DNA of 64,000 nt, taken from positions 1 to 64,000 of the forward strand of contig NZ_CAKE01000010.1 of NCBI RefSeq assembly GCF_000296835.1. Direction: 5' to 3'. Positions 43,598-53,999 of this stretch are shown in pieces. Numbering within the stretch: the first letter of the stretch is position 1; every line of letters starts with the position of its first letter. The stretch comes from Lactobacillus hominis DSM 23910 = CRBIP 24.179 (GTDB taxonomy: Bacteria; Bacillota; Bacilli; Lactobacillales; Lactobacillaceae). A program made the translations under genes and the position numbers. Below the pieces are notes generated by a model. It worked only from the letters and a program-made list of their open reading frames with translations. It ran no database searches and was not told the origin of the DNA.

Positions 43598-44413
43598 ATG
43601 ACTTTACCTTTTAAAGCTGTTGCTGTTGATATGGATGGTACATTTTTGGATGATAATCACGAATACGATGCAAAAGAGTTCGATCGCATTTTAACTGAAT
43701 TAGAAAGGCAAAATGTGCAATTTATCGTAGCTTCTGGTCGCCCATATGCCAGATTAAAAGAAGATTTTAAGGGCTTTACTGATCGAATTGACTTTGTATC
43801 AGTAAATGGCGCGCGTTTAATTGCTCATGATAAAGAAGTGGGCCTTACGCCAATGGATAAAGAACTAGTTTTACAATTAATTGACTATGTAACTAGTCGC
43901 TATCCTCATGTAACGACTATGGTTTATGGACCAAAGCGTGCTTATTTATTAGCAAGCGATCCAAAAGAAGATAAGGCATTTTTGTCATATTTTGCTAAAG
44001 ATACTGCGGAAGTTGCTAGCTGGCAAGATTTACCGGATAAAGAATATGTAGAAATTACTTTTAATTGTAGCGGTAAAGAAGCTCATGCAATTGAAACCGG
44101 CTTTAATAATGAACATGGTCAAGTAATTTCTGCTTTTGGTTCAGCTGACTTTGCCGTAGACGTTAATGCTTACGGAGTAAGTAAGGCAACCGGCCTAAAA
44201 GAAATGTTAGCTAAATTTGGTTTAACTTCTGATGACTTAATTGCTTTTGGCGATGGTGGTAACGATGTGCCAATGCTTAAGTTAGCAAAATATTCTTATG
44301 CCATGGAAAATGGAATGCCAGTTGCTAAAGAAACGGCACGTTTTGTGGCTCCTAAAAACACAGAAAGTGGCGTCTTTAAGGTGCTGCAAAAATATATTGA
44401 TGAAAGTAAATAA
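43598..44413 (+). CDS. Cof-type HAD-IIB family phosphatase
   Basis: A 271-residue cytoplasmic HAD phosphatase: motif I AVDMDGTFLDD near residue 10, motif II IVASGRPYA near residue 44, motif III Lys in GVSKATGLK, motif IV FGDGGNDVPML. Family enzymes hydrolyse sugar phosphates, FMN and similar small phosphates; the substrate cannot be read. The ATG at 43598 follows GAGGAG. An intact relative of the broken HAD gene near 61.4 kb. Confidence 0.93.
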   Translation: MTLPFKAVAVDMDGTFLDDNHEYDAKEFDRILTELERQNVQFIVASGRPYARLKEDFKGFTDRIDFVSVNGARLIAHDKEVGLTPMDKELVLQLIDYVTSRYPHVTTMVYGPKRAYLLASDPKEDKAFLSYFAKDTAEVASWQDLPDKEYVEITFNCSGKEAHAIETGFNNEHGQVISAFGSADFAVDVNAYGVSKATGLKEMLAKFGLTSDDLIAFGDGGNDVPMLKLAKYSYAMENGMPVAKETARFVAPKNTESGVFKVLQKYIDESK

Positions 44414-44485
44414 ACCTTCTTTTGCTATATACAAGAATATGAGAAAATAAAAGAGATTAAGTTTATTTATTTAAGGTAAGAAAGA

Positions 44486-45457
44486 ATGCAAAATTTTATT
44501 GAGTATCAAAATATAAGAAAAGATTATAAAGATACGACAGTTTTGAATAATATCTCTTTTAGCATCAAAAAAGGCGAAATTTTCGTTTTAGTAGGACCTA
44601 GCGGTAGTGGTAAGACTACACTCTTAAAAATGTTTAACAGGCTAATTGAGCCTACTAGCGGAGATATTTTATTTAAAGGCAAAAGTATCAAAGAATATAA
44701 GTTGCGCAAGTTACGTGAAAATACAGGCTACGTATTGCAGTCGGCATCACTGTTTCCTAACTTAACAGTCGGCGAAAATATAACTGTAGCACTTGAGCAG
44801 CGGCATGATATTTCACGTAAAGAAAGATTGCATCGTCAAAAAGTTGTTTTAAAAGGCGTTGATTTAAATCCAAAATTATATCTTGAGCGTATGCCGGACG
44901 AATTATCTGGTGGTGAAGCGCAAAGAGTAGGGATTGCTAGAGCATTAGTTGGCGCTCCTGAAACGGTATTAATGGATGAGCCATTTTCTGCTTTAGATCC
45001 AGTTGTCAGAAAGCAGCTGCAAGATCTTGTTTTAAATTTGCAAACGCAATTTGAAAAGACAATTATCTTTGTGACCCATGATATGCAAGAAGCTATCAGA
45101 ATGGGGAATCAAATTGCAGTCGTGCATCAAGGAAACCTAGAGCAAGTGGGAATGCCACGTGAAATTTTGCAACATCCTGCTACTGACTTTGTGAAAACTT
45201 TCTTTGCTGGCAATCAGGTTAGTCAAAAACTTGATTTAGAAACTTTGCTTAAAAGCGAATTGGGCGTTGATCCAAAGTTTTATCCTAAAACTGAAACTTT
45301 GCCGCATTATCGCGTTGAAACTGTCAGAGATTTGGTCAAGGGATGTTCAGATCACCCAGATTCATTATTTATTGCTCAAACAAATTTCGGAGATTTCTTA
45401 ATTGAACCTAAACGCGTTTGGAGATTTCTCTTAAAGAAGGTGGCTAACAATGCTTAA
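44486..45457 (+). CDS. Osmoprotectant (glycine betaine/carnitine/choline) ABC transporter ATPase
   Basis: A 323-residue ABC ATPase: Walker A VGPSGSGKTTLL, signature LSGGEAQRVGIARAL, Walker B TVLMDEPFSALD, H-loop VTHDMQEA. The pattern matches the OpuCA/OpuFA/ProV branch. The C-terminal 85 residues do not form clear CBS repeats, unlike OpuCA. The permease-binding protein gene overlaps its end by eight bases, so the two make one transporter for compatible solutes. Confidence 0.9.
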   Translation: MQNFIEYQNIRKDYKDTTVLNNISFSIKKGEIFVLVGPSGSGKTTLLKMFNRLIEPTSGDILFKGKSIKEYKLRKLRENTGYVLQSASLFPNLTVGENITVALEQRHDISRKERLHRQKVVLKGVDLNPKLYLERMPDELSGGEAQRVGIARALVGAPETVLMDEPFSALDPVVRKQLQDLVLNLQTQFEKTIIFVTHDMQEAIRMGNQIAVVHQGNLEQVGMPREILQHPATDFVKTFFAGNQVSQKLDLETLLKSELGVDPKFYPKTETLPHYRVETVRDLVKGCSDHPDSLFIAQTNFGDFLIEPKRVWRFLLKKVANNA

Positions 45458-46997
45458 TTCAGTTTGGCAGATGCTTGTAGATAACCATACTCAGATTTGG
45501 CAGACAACGCTAGTTCATATTAAGATTTCTTTGATTTCATTGTTAATTGCAATGGTAATCGCAATTCCATTAGCATTTTTGCTAAAAGACCATAAAAAGG
45601 CAGCTGAATTTACTTTACAAGTAGCAGGCGTTATTCAGACAATTCCTAGTTTAGCTATTTTAGGATTATTATTGCCATTTGTAGGTATTGGAACCACTCC
45701 AGCAATTATTGCTTTAGTTTTATATGCAATAATGCCGATCTTTCAAAATACTTATTCTGGGTTAACAAGTATATCGCCTAATCTAAAAGAAGCGGCAACG
45801 GCTTTTGGTTTAACCAAATGGAAAAAATTTCAAAGATTGGAACTGCCATTGGCAATGCCGATGATTTTGTCTGGAGTCAGAATTGCTTTAGTAATGATTA
45901 TCGGTACTGCAACTTTGGCAGCCTTAATCGGTGGCGGAGGATTAGGTACTTATATTTATGTTGGTATTAACTCTAACAACAATACTGAAGTGTTATTAGG
46001 GGCAATTTTATCTGCTTTACTAGCGCTATTTTTCTCTTGGTTCTTAGAATTTATTGCCAAAAATAAAACACGTACCAAAGTAGGCCTTTCAATAATTGCA
46101 GTAGTGCTTTTAGTATGGGGTGGTTTTGCGTCATATCAAAAATGGCTAGCACCTAAAGCTAATGCTAAGATAGAACCACAAACTGTAGTTATTGCGGGAA
46201 AAATGGGGTCCGAACCTGATATTTTGATTCATATGTATAAAGATTTAATTGAAAAAAATGATCCTGATACTAAAGTAGAATTAAAGCCTAACTTTGGTGG
46301 AACAACATTTTTATTTAAAGCTTTAGAATCTAATAAGATTGATATCTATCCAGAATTTACGGGCACGGTTTTACAAACGCTAGTTAAAACTGGCAAAAAG
46401 ACCGGTAATGATCCTAACGAAGTTTATAATGAAGCGCGCGCCCAGCTTGAAAAGCAATACCATCTAGCTTACTTAAAGCCAATGGCATATCAAAATGGTT
46501 ATGCGCTAACAGTAACACCAAAATTTGCCAAAGATAATCACTTAACTAAGTTGAGCGATTTGAAACGGGTAAATAAAAAAGTACATGCTGCATTTGATCC
46601 TGACTTTATAAACTTAAAAGATGGCTATTCTGGCTTAAAGAAGGTTTATAAACTGGACTTTGCATCAATTAAGTCAACTGAATCAAGCATTCGTTACCAT
46701 GCGATTGCGACTAACAATGCAAATTTGGTTGATGGCTATACTACAGATGCTGAAATTAGACAGTATAAGCTAGTGATGCTTGATGATGATTTGAAGTTCT
46801 TCCCACCATATCAAGGTGCACCTTTGATGAAAGAAAACTTTGCAAAGCAAAATCCTAAGATCGTTAAAGCACTCAATAAGCTAGCCGGAAAAATCACTAC
46901 CAGCGAGATGCAGCAAATGAATTATGAAGTACAAGTTAACCATAAATCAGCTGCTAAAGTGGCTCATGATTTTCTTAAAGCACATAATCTAATTTAA
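45450..46997 (+). CDS. Osmoprotectant ABC transporter, fused permease and substrate-binding protein
   Basis: A 515-residue fusion. Residues 1-210 form a BPD_transp permease with about five or six helices and the EAA-type loop EAATAFGLTKWKKFQRLELPLAMP. A further helix (about 215-235) leads to an extracytoplasmic OpuAC-type binding domain (IVIAGKMGSEPDILIHMYKDLIE; LDDDLKFFPPYQGAPLMK). This permease-receptor fusion matches OpuF/BusB-type systems for betaine, carnitine or choline. Its ATG lies inside the ATPase gene, and a terminator follows. Confidence 0.92.
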   Translation: MLNSVWQMLVDNHTQIWQTTLVHIKISLISLLIAMVIAIPLAFLLKDHKKAAEFTLQVAGVIQTIPSLAILGLLLPFVGIGTTPAIIALVLYAIMPIFQNTYSGLTSISPNLKEAATAFGLTKWKKFQRLELPLAMPMILSGVRIALVMIIGTATLAALIGGGGLGTYIYVGINSNNNTEVLLGAILSALLALFFSWFLEFIAKNKTRTKVGLSIIAVVLLVWGGFASYQKWLAPKANAKIEPQTVVIAGKMGSEPDILIHMYKDLIEKNDPDTKVELKPNFGGTTFLFKALESNKIDIYPEFTGTVLQTLVKTGKKTGNDPNEVYNEARAQLEKQYHLAYLKPMAYQNGYALTVTPKFAKDNHLTKLSDLKRVNKKVHAAFDPDFINLKDGYSGLKKVYKLDFASIKSTESSIRYHAIATNNANLVDGYTTDAEIRQYKLVMLDDDLKFFPPYQGAPLMKENFAKQNPKIVKALNKLAGKITTSEMQQMNYEVQVNHKSAAKVAHDFLKAHNLI

Positions 46998-47001
46998 AAT
47001 A

Positions 47002-47046
47002 AAAATCACTTTCTAAAATTTTCTATTTAGGAAGTGATTTTTTTGT
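47002..47046 (+). terminator. Rho-independent terminator after the osmoprotectant transporter
   Basis: AAAATCACTTTCTAAA pairs with TTTAGGAAGTGATTTT (one G-T pair), followed by T. Confidence 0.9.
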
Positions 47047-47106
47047 ATTCATGGCTAATTTATGTTTAATTATAGGTGTAAGCGATTTAGAAGAAAGGTG
47101 ATTTTG

Positions 47107-47520
47107 ATGAGTGAATATTTAGTAAAATCTGAATATACTGGTGAACCTTGGGCTGTACAAAATGTAACCCGTGATCATGAATTTTTCGCTGGTGAATCAG
47201 ATGGCCGAGGTGGACAAGATGCAGGTCCAAATCCAGTAGAATATTTAGCTGGAGCTGTAAACTCTTGTATCGCCATTTCTGAAGCTATGATCGTAAATCA
47301 TAATAGTTTAGACGTCTCTAATTTTAAAATTGAAACTAGAGCCTTTACGCGTGATTTAGGCCATGGTAAGAGCGATGTTAACGCAATGAGAATTCGTATT
47401 TCATTTGATAGCGATATGACAGGCGATGAACAACAAAAGTTCCTGGACCATGTATTGCAAGTTTCTACTGTATATCAAACTTTAGCTAAGAATGTTGAAA
47501 TGGAAGTAAAGATTGTCTAA
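47107..47520 (+). CDS. OsmC family protein
   Basis: A 137-residue OsmC/Ohr-like protein: GGQDAGPNPVEYLAGAVNSCIAISEAMI holds the first (peroxidatic) cysteine on the central helix. The place of the second cysteine, normally in a CP-x-x-x-TL motif, reads STVYQTLAKN and has none. Classical OsmC peroxidases need both, so this member may have another role. The ATG at 47107 follows AAAGGTG; the upstream in-frame extension has no ribosome site. It is monocistronic, between two terminators. Confidence 0.88.
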   Translation: MSEYLVKSEYTGEPWAVQNVTRDHEFFAGESDGRGGQDAGPNPVEYLAGAVNSCIAISEAMIVNHNSLDVSNFKIETRAFTRDLGHGKSDVNAMRIRISFDSDMTGDEQQKFLDHVLQVSTVYQTLAKNVEMEVKIV

Positions 47521-47539
47521 TTTCTTAGCAAGTACATAC

Positions 47540-47581
47540 AAAAAGCCACTGAGTTACTATATTTAAACTCAGTGGCTTTTG
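47540..47581. terminator. Bidirectional terminator between the OsmC gene and pepX
   Basis: AAAAGCCACTGAGTT and AACTCAGTGGCTTTT style arms form a perfect 14-bp stem with an A/T-rich loop, suiting both converging genes. Confidence 0.92.
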
Positions 47582-47593
47582 TGTAATTAAATT

Positions 47594-49978
47594 TTACATT
47601 TGACTGTAATGCAGTTGAGTGTGTTCTAAATCAATGGTGTAAGTTTCTGATTCAAGGGGACGTTTAGTCATAGCTTGATCAGTGGAATAAATTATCAAAC
47701 CTAAGCGAGAATTGATTGGCATTCTGTAAAATGTAGGTTGCAACTTAAATTTAAGATCATAAAAAGTATCAGGAGTAATTTCTTTTGCATGCTTCATATC
47801 TGCATAGTTTTGAATGTTCATATGCGCTTTAGTAATTAATTTTGCGTGAGTCAATTTATCTGGAACAAATTCTTGCATAAATTGTGTACCAAAACGGTAG
47901 CCTAGTTCTTGAATTTCATCGCGGTAAAACTTAGGCGTCGGAGTTAATCGCTTGCGATCAGCTAATTCTACTAATGCTACAGAAATTTGACCTTTAGCTA
48001 GAGAAGAACTAACGCGTAATTGAATTTCAGGACGACCAACGATAGTTACTGGGTGAATAAATTCATCGCTGATAAATCTAAGTTGTTGATCTTGCCACTT
48101 TTCTTTACCGCAAATAAATTCATATTCCCATTGAGCTTCTGAAATTTTAGCTTCTTTGAAAACTTTTCCTCCGACATCAGTAAATGAAACTTTATTCTTG
48201 TTTTCACCGCCATCTTTGAGTAAGTCGCCATCTTTTTGTGGAAAGTAGGTTACTTGGCTGCCCAGTGCGTTACTCCAAGTTGGTTCTTCATGCCAGATGT
48301 CAGCTTCTAAGTTATCTTGAATCATGACATTTGCCCATTGATCATAAGCGTTGTTATCAAGATCTAATAATTCATGACAGAACCACATATTCATCAGGTC
48401 TGTAAAATCAATTGAAAGTAAATTATTCATGTTGTAGTGCGGACCTTGGTGTAAGAATAGGTGACTCTTAATAGGCAACTTAGAAATCTTTTGCCATAAT
48501 TTGTAGACATTTTTAGGCTTAACATTCCAGTCGTTAAGTCCATGAACGCTAATCCAGGAACATTTAACATTGTCTAAGTGGTGACGGTAGTTGCGGGCGT
48601 CCCAGAAGTCTGAATATTGGCCAGTTTCGCGATCCGCTTTGGTTAGCAGCCGCTTTTGCATAGCATCAAATTCTGGCTTGATCTTTAAATAGCTGCCAGC
48701 GTCCCATAAATTAGATTGACAAGTCTCAGCAAGCATGTCTAAATCTTCACCTTGACATGCTTCAGGAGCTACAACCAGGCCGTGTTCGCGATAATAATCG
48801 TACCAAGAAGAAATTGCAGCTTCAGAAACTACAGTCTTTAACCCAGCTACGCCAGTAGTAGCAATGGCAATCTGTAAAGTTCCTAAATATGAGCGTCCTG
48901 TCATACCAATGTTGCCGTTGCACCATGAAGCTTTAGTTTCATGCTGGCGAGTACGGTCGGTATAAGCAATACGGTCCCCATGAAGCCATTCAATAACTTC
49001 TTTAGCACTTTCAGTTTCTTCAGGAGCACCAGTAATTCTTAATCCGTCACTTCCGCGAGTTCCAATTGCTCCAGAATATACATTGGCAAATCCGCGAGCG
49101 AGCAAGTATTCATTTAAAGTATAAGCTGCTTTGTGAACAGCTTCTTCAGTTGAAGCTTGGTCTTCGCTAGAAGGTTTGGCTGCTTTAGCAGTTGGCATCG
49201 CTTGATATTCAGGATAGCTGGATTTTACAGAATCTTGCAAGTTAACGTCAACATTGTGATTACGTGCTTCATTTGCGATAATTCCGCCAAAATAAGGATC
49301 TGCTGTATATAAAGCAGGGAATTGGAAATTATTAGATTGAAATGGTCTAAAGACAGTAACTTGTAGTAAATCAGGTTTTCCGTCGTTATCGGTATCAAGA
49401 TCAGATTCGACATAAACGACTTCACGAATAACTTTAGTCATATCAAAAGTTGGCAAAGATTTACCGTTGAAGTACATAAATTTATCATTGCCATAAAATT
49501 GGGTGAAATAGCCTTTGCCAGCCATTACATCAATAAAAGTTTGACCATTTTTGGCACGAGTATTAAGTAAACGATAAAATGCCTTTATAATATCGTCTTT
49601 GTCAAAATCTTCTTTTTCAAAATAAGGCAAAGCATTTTGCTCCATGCGCTTAAATGGATCGTCTAAGTCATAGTCGTATCCAACATGATAGCCTAAAAGC
49701 TGTAATGCAACATTATAGAAAGCTTTATTTGGCACTTTAGTTGGATTTGTAGCCAAAAAGTCAGTTAAGCTGGTTTGCGAATTCACTGCAAATTCAGCCA
49801 ATTTTGCTTTTTTTGCACCATATGTTTTAGCTTCTACAATTGCATTTTCGACTAATGTTTCAAATAAATCGCTAATTGAACTGTCTTGCCAGTTATCTGG
49901 TAAAAAGTTAATTTCCTCTAATTCCTTAATTTGATCGCTATAAGAAGTTTCTTGATAGGCATATTGATTGTATTTCAT
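47594..49978 (-). CDS. pepX: X-prolyl dipeptidyl aminopeptidase
   Basis: PepX releases X-Pro dipeptides from proline-rich peptides such as casein fragments; it is a cytoplasmic serine peptidase (S15) of lactic acid bacteria. The 794 residues begin [13 protein letters not shown]. The catalytic serine is in [14 protein letters not shown] near residue 350, with the later [11 protein letters not shown] aspartate loop and HQGPHYNM histidine region, and a C-terminal jelly-roll domain. The ATG at 49978 is spaced 10 bases from AAAGGAG; a GTG at 49990 abuts that site. Confidence 0.96.
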   Translation of the reverse strand: MKYNQYAYQETSYSDQIKELEEINFLPDNWQDSSISDLFETLVENAIVEAKTYGAKKAKLAEFAVNSQTSLTDFLATNPTKVPNKAFYNVALQLLGYHVGYDYDLDDPFKRMEQNALPYFEKEDFDKDDIIKAFYRLLNTRAKNGQTFIDVMAGKGYFTQFYGNDKFMYFNGKSLPTFDMTKVIREVVYVESDLDTDNDGKPDLLQVTVFRPFQSNNFQFPALYTADPYFGGIIANEARNHNVDVNLQDSVKSSYPEYQAMPTAKAAKPSSEDQASTEEAVHKAAYTLNEYLLARGFANVYSGAIGTRGSDGLRITGAPEETESAKEVIEWLHGDRIAYTDRTRQHETKASWCNGNIGMTGRSYLGTLQIAIATTGVAGLKTVVSEAAISSWYDYYREHGLVVAPEACQGEDLDMLAETCQSNLWDAGSYLKIKPEFDAMQKRLLTKADRETGQYSDFWDARNYRHHLDNVKCSWISVHGLNDWNVKPKNVYKLWQKISKLPIKSHLFLHQGPHYNMNNLLSIDFTDLMNMWFCHELLDLDNNAYDQWANVMIQDNLEADIWHEEPTWSNALGSQVTYFPQKDGDLLKDGGENKNKVSFTDVGGKVFKEAKISEAQWEYEFICGKEKWQDQQLRFISDEFIHPVTIVGRPEIQLRVSSSLAKGQISVALVELADRKRLTPTPKFYRDEIQELGYRFGTQFMQEFVPDKLTHAKLITKAHMNIQNYADMKHAKEITPDTFYDLKFKLQPTFYRMPINSRLGLIIYSTDQAMTKRPLESETYTIDLEHTQLHYSQM

Positions 49979-50164
49979 AGAAAAATTCACTCCTTTTTAA
50001 TTCTTACAGTTTGATTTTACTAGTTTTGCGAATATAAAAGAAGGATTAGAAACCCAAGAGTTTAATTTATTTTAAAACCTTTAGAAATATATGGAAAAAT
50101 TTGTCTAAGAATCTTTTTAAGATTTGTATTAAATAAATAATTTTATAAATGTTGAAATTTGATT

Positions 50165-51032
50165 CTAGTCAATCTTTTTCTCAGTATATTCATTCCCAGA
50201 TTGATAATCGTCAAAATCTTTACCATTAAGGTGAAAGTGTTCGCCGTAAACTAAGTTAATAATTTTGGGATTTCGATTATCTTCTAGACCAAAGATGACA
50301 TAATCAGTCCATTTATTTCTACTAAAACTTGTATCAAAATCTTGATTAAATTGAATTTCTTTATCTTTGCCTAACACAGTTAATTTAGCAAGGAGCAAGC
50401 TTTTATCAAGATGTGCTACTTCTTCAAAAATCACAGAATCAACGACTGTTTCGTCAACTGTTCCAGAATTTCTCTTAAGTTCAATTTCTTTGACCATTGC
50501 CTTATAATAGTTTCGATCAAGATACTGCTTTAGACTTTTAACTTGATAATTAGAGTTAACATATTTTTCTCGCAATAACTGACTATATAGGAACTGCGCT
50601 TGAATGTAGGCTTCTTTATAGGCCGTGAAATCTTCTTTTGGATCAGGTTTAATTAATTTGATATTAAGGCGACGCAATAGGCGCTGGTACTTATCTAATC
50701 TTTGATTAGGATAGAAAAGTTTATAATTATTGTCGCCAGAATTTTAAGCATGAAATCAGAAAGAGCAACAATAATGTAAGAACGAAAAAGATGAGTACTA
50801 AAATCACGCAGCCGCCTAATATACCACCAATAGAAGAATTGCTGCTATCACTGCTGTCAGATGAAGTGTAGCTAGGACCACCGCCACCTGAAGAACCACC
50901 AGTACTGTGGCCACCAGCAGTTGATCCCATTGAAGCAAAAGCGGGGTGAGAGAAATGAGTATTAGTTGTAGTAATACCGATGCCGAGTAATAGCATACAA
51001 GCAAAGATAATTATTTTAACTTTCTTTATCAT
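50165..51032 (-). pseudogene. TIM44-like domain membrane protein, disrupted by a frameshift
   Basis: The 5' part (from ATG at 51032) encodes MIKKVKIIIFACMLLLGIG, a signal or anchor helix, then a Gly/Ser-rich stretch (GGHSTGGSSGGGG), a membrane helix and a stop near 50720. In the +1 frame the reading continues as DNNYKLFYPNQRLDKYQRLL and RRLNIKLIKPD into a 170-residue domain like the TIM44-like proteins of lactobacilli. One base too many around the AAAA near 50740-50750 would explain the break. Upstream GGTGA fits as ribosome site. Function of the intact family is unknown. Confidence 0.75.
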
Positions 51033-51183
51033 AAAAATCACCCAATAAATAAAACGCGTTATTTATGATTTAACTAAATATGAATAAAAATTACAAATTA
51101 AGATTTAAAGAAGTTTTTTAGATTTTGATGAATATAACTAAAATATTTTTAATTCAAAACTGGTAAGTAAGTTTTTTATTTCT

Positions 51184-51189
51184 TATAAT
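51184..51189 (+). promoter_or_regulatory. Probable -10 box of pepN
   Basis: A perfect TATAAT lies 35 bases before the start codon; the -35 position 17 bp upstream (TGGTAA) is a poor match. Confidence 0.4.
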
Positions 51190-51223
51190 AAATAATTAAG
51201 AAATAAAAAATGGAGGTTTATTT

Positions 51224-53758
51224 ATGACAGAAGTTAAACGTTTTTACGAAACTTTCCACCCAGAACATTATGATGTTTATTTAGATATTAGCCGTCAAAG
51301 CAAAACTTTCTCAGGAAAAGTTACTGCTAACGGTGAAGCTCAAGAGGAATTGGTTAAATTTAATCAAAAATTCTTAAATATTACTGCCGTTAAAGTTGAT
51401 GGTCAAGATGTTGATTTTGATTTTAACGATAAAGAAGAAGTAATTAATATTAAAGCTGAAAAAGTTGGCAAGATGAAGATTGAGGTTGACTTTGCAGGTA
51501 AGTTGACTGATTCAATGATGGGAATTTATCCATCATATTACGAAGTTGATGGCATTAAAAAGCAATTAGTTGGTACTCAATTTGAAACTACCTTTGCTCG
51601 TCAAGCATTCCCATGTGTGGATGAACCAGAAGCAAAAGCAACTTTCTCATTAGCAATTAAGTTTGATGAACAACCAGGTGAAACCATTATTTCTAACCAA
51701 CCAGAAGAAAAGGTTGAAGATGGAGTTCATTATTTCAAAGAAACTGTTAGAATGTCTAGCTATTTAGTTGCCTTTGTCTTTGGTGATATGCAAAAGAAAT
51801 TGACCAAGACCAAGTCTGGCGTTGAAATTGGCGTCTTTGCTACTAAAGCACATAAACCCAAGGAATTGGATTTTGCCTTAGATATTGCTAAGCGCTCAAT
51901 TGAATTTTATGAAGATTTCTATGAAACACCATATCCATTAGAGCATTCATACCAAGTTGCTCTTCCTGACTTTTCAGCAGGTGCTATGGAAAACTGGGGC
52001 TGTGTAACTTATCGTGAAGCATACTTATTGCTTGACCCAGATAATACTTCACTCGATATGAAGCAATTAGTTGCAACTGTCATTGCTCATGAATTAGCTC
52101 ACCAATGGTTCGGTGATTTGGTAACTATGAAGTGGTGGGATAACTTATGGCTTAACGAAAGTTTTGCTAATATGATGGAATATGTAGCTATTGACGCTTT
52201 GGAGCCAAATTGGAAGATTTGGGAAATGTTCCAAACTTCGGAAGTTCCTGCTGCTCTTCAAAGAGATGCTACTGATGGTGTTCAATCAGTTCACGTTATG
52301 GTAAATGATCCTGCTGAAATTGATGCCTTGTTTGACTCAGCTATTGTTTATGCAAAAGGCTCAAGAATGTTAGTTATGGTACGTGCATTGCTCGGTGATA
52401 AGGCGCTTCGTGAAGGTTTGAAGAACTACTTTGCTGCTCATAAATATGGCAATGCAACTGGGGATGATTTATGGAAGGCGCTTGGCCAAGCAAGTGGTTT
52501 AGATATTGGTGCCATTATGCATTCTTGGTTAGAACAACCAGGTTATCCTGTAGTTAATGCGAAAGTGGAAGACGGTAAGTTAGTCTTAAGTCAAAAGCAA
52601 TTCTTTATCGGTGAAGGTAAAGAAGTTGGTCGTAAGTGGCAAATTCCTTTGAATGCAAATTATGCAGCAGCTCCTCAAATTATGAAAGACGAAGAAGTAG
52701 AATTAGGGAATTATGCAGATTTACGTGCAAATAATGGTAAGCCATTCAGATTAAATGTTGGCAATAATTCTGACTTCATTGTTAAATACGACAGACAATT
52801 ATTAGATGATATTTTAACTAATATTGATGATTTAGATGCAGTTGATAAGTTGCAATTATTGCAAGACTTTAGATTGTTGGCGGAAGGCGGACAAATGTCT
52901 TACGCTGAAATTGTGCCACTTCTTCCTAAATTTGCAGATTCAACTTCACCAATTGTAGCTAATGCTTTGTATCGTATTACAGCAAGCTTACGTAACTTTG
53001 TTGAGCCAGGTTCACAAGAAGAAAAGAACTTACGTAAGCTTTACAACTTGCTTTCAGAAAATCAAGTAAGACGTTTAGGCTATATGCCAAAGAAGAATGA
53101 ATCAAATGATGATAATTTGCTTCGTCCAGTCGTAATTGGCGCATCTCTTTATGGTGAAAATCAGGAAACTATTAATAAATTACACACTATTTTCACTGAG
53201 AATAAAGATAACCTAGAAAAACTTTCTGCAGATATTCGTGCTAGTGTCTTAGATAATGAGGTAAGAAACTTTGGCTCAATGACTTTGCATGACCAATTGC
53301 TTCATGATTACGTTTCAACCAATGATCCAAGCTACAAGCAAGATTTATGCGGTGCGATTACCTTCACCAAACAACCAGACTTAATTGATGATATTGTTGA
53401 TAAGTTTGAAGATTCTCAAGTAGTAAAACCACAGGATTTACGCGCATGGTATCGTGGTGTTCTTGCTAATAACTATGGTCAAGAACAAGCTTGGAACTGG
53501 ATCAGACTTGAGTGGCAATGGCTTGAAGATACAGTAGGTGGCGATATGGAATTTGCTACATTTGTTACTGTAACTGCAAATGTCTTCCATACTAAGGAGC
53601 GCTTAGAACAATTTAAAGACTTCTTTGAGCCAAAATTAAATACTCCAGGCTTAACTCGTGAAATCAAGATGGATACACGTGTTATCGAAACTAAGGTTAA
53701 CTTGGTTGAAAAAGAAGGCAGTGCTGTTAATAAGGCAATTGCTGAAGCTGTGAAGTAA
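51224..53758 (+). CDS. pepN: Aminopeptidase N (lysyl aminopeptidase)
   Basis: A cytoplasmic M1 zinc metallopeptidase that removes N-terminal residues from peptides, central to proteolysis in lactic acid bacteria. It has 844 residues. The exopeptidase motif GAMENWG is near residue 258, the zinc site HELAHQWFGDL near residue 292 and the third ligand Glu in WLNESFAN. An ERAP1-like helical C-terminal domain follows. TGGAGG precedes the ATG. It is followed by the tRNA-Arg gene with its own promoter. Confidence 0.97.
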   Translation: MTEVKRFYETFHPEHYDVYLDISRQSKTFSGKVTANGEAQEELVKFNQKFLNITAVKVDGQDVDFDFNDKEEVINIKAEKVGKMKIEVDFAGKLTDSMMGIYPSYYEVDGIKKQLVGTQFETTFARQAFPCVDEPEAKATFSLAIKFDEQPGETIISNQPEEKVEDGVHYFKETVRMSSYLVAFVFGDMQKKLTKTKSGVEIGVFATKAHKPKELDFALDIAKRSIEFYEDFYETPYPLEHSYQVALPDFSAGAMENWGCVTYREAYLLLDPDNTSLDMKQLVATVIAHELAHQWFGDLVTMKWWDNLWLNESFANMMEYVAIDALEPNWKIWEMFQTSEVPAALQRDATDGVQSVHVMVNDPAEIDALFDSAIVYAKGSRMLVMVRALLGDKALREGLKNYFAAHKYGNATGDDLWKALGQASGLDIGAIMHSWLEQPGYPVVNAKVEDGKLVLSQKQFFIGEGKEVGRKWQIPLNANYAAAPQIMKDEEVELGNYADLRANNGKPFRLNVGNNSDFIVKYDRQLLDDILTNIDDLDAVDKLQLLQDFRLLAEGGQMSYAEIVPLLPKFADSTSPIVANALYRITASLRNFVEPGSQEEKNLRKLYNLLSENQVRRLGYMPKKNESNDDNLLRPVVIGASLYGENQETINKLHTIFTENKDNLEKLSADIRASVLDNEVRNFGSMTLHDQLLHDYVSTNDPSYKQDLCGAITFTKQPDLIDDIVDKFEDSQVVKPQDLRAWYRGVLANNYGQEQAWNWIRLEWQWLEDTVGGDMEFATFVTVTANVFHTKERLEQFKDFFEPKLNTPGLTREIKMDTRVIETKVNLVEKEGSAVNKAIAEAVK

Positions 53759-53796
53759 GAAAATAAGTGATTTAACAAATATATTTTAAAAATTGT

Positions 53797-53826
53797 TTGA
53801 CAAAAACAGGTAATATTACGTATAAT
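53797..53826 (+). promoter_or_regulatory. Promoter of tRNA-Arg
   Basis: TTGACA (53797-53802) and TATAAT (53821-53826), both perfect, are spaced by 18 bp just upstream of the tRNA. Confidence 0.85.
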
Positions 53827-53838
53827 ATTATCTGTTCT

Positions 53839-53912
53839 GGTTCGGTAGCTCAGCTGGATAGAGCAACGGTCTTCTAAACCGTGGGTCGTGGGTTCGAATC
53901 TCACCCGAATCA
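53839..53912 (+). tRNA. tRNA-Arg (anticodon TCT)
   Basis: All four arms fold: acceptor GGTTCGG with CCGAATC (one G-T pair), D arm GCTC/GAGC, anticodon stem ACGGT/ACCGT with loop CTTCTAA (anticodon TCT), and T arm GTGGG-TTCGAAT-CTCAC. The discriminator base is A and CCA is not encoded. It reads AGA/AGG. The 3' end is a known type of phage attachment site in this group, and an integrase relic lies downstream. Confidence 0.97.
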
Positions 53913-53971
53913 TTCAGTAAGCTTTTATCACCAAAAATAGAAGCTTGAGAAATTACTAACTTCCTTGATAT

Positions 53972-53999
53972 AACAGCCTTTATGGCTGTTTTTCTTTTT
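53972..53999 (+). terminator. Terminator downstream of tRNA-Arg
   Basis: AACAGCC and GGCTGTT form a 7-bp stem with a 5-base loop, followed by TTTCTTTTT. Confidence 0.8.

Noticed and set aside
45450-46997. Permease-binding protein fusion as an assembly artefact
   Set aside because: Such fusions are a known architecture of OpuF/BusB-type osmolyte transporters, and the frame is continuous with coherent domains.
53479-53913. A 144-codon minus-strand frame spanning the end of pepN and tRNA-Arg
   Set aside because: It overlaps a tRNA gene and a conserved coding region on the other strand and resembles no family.
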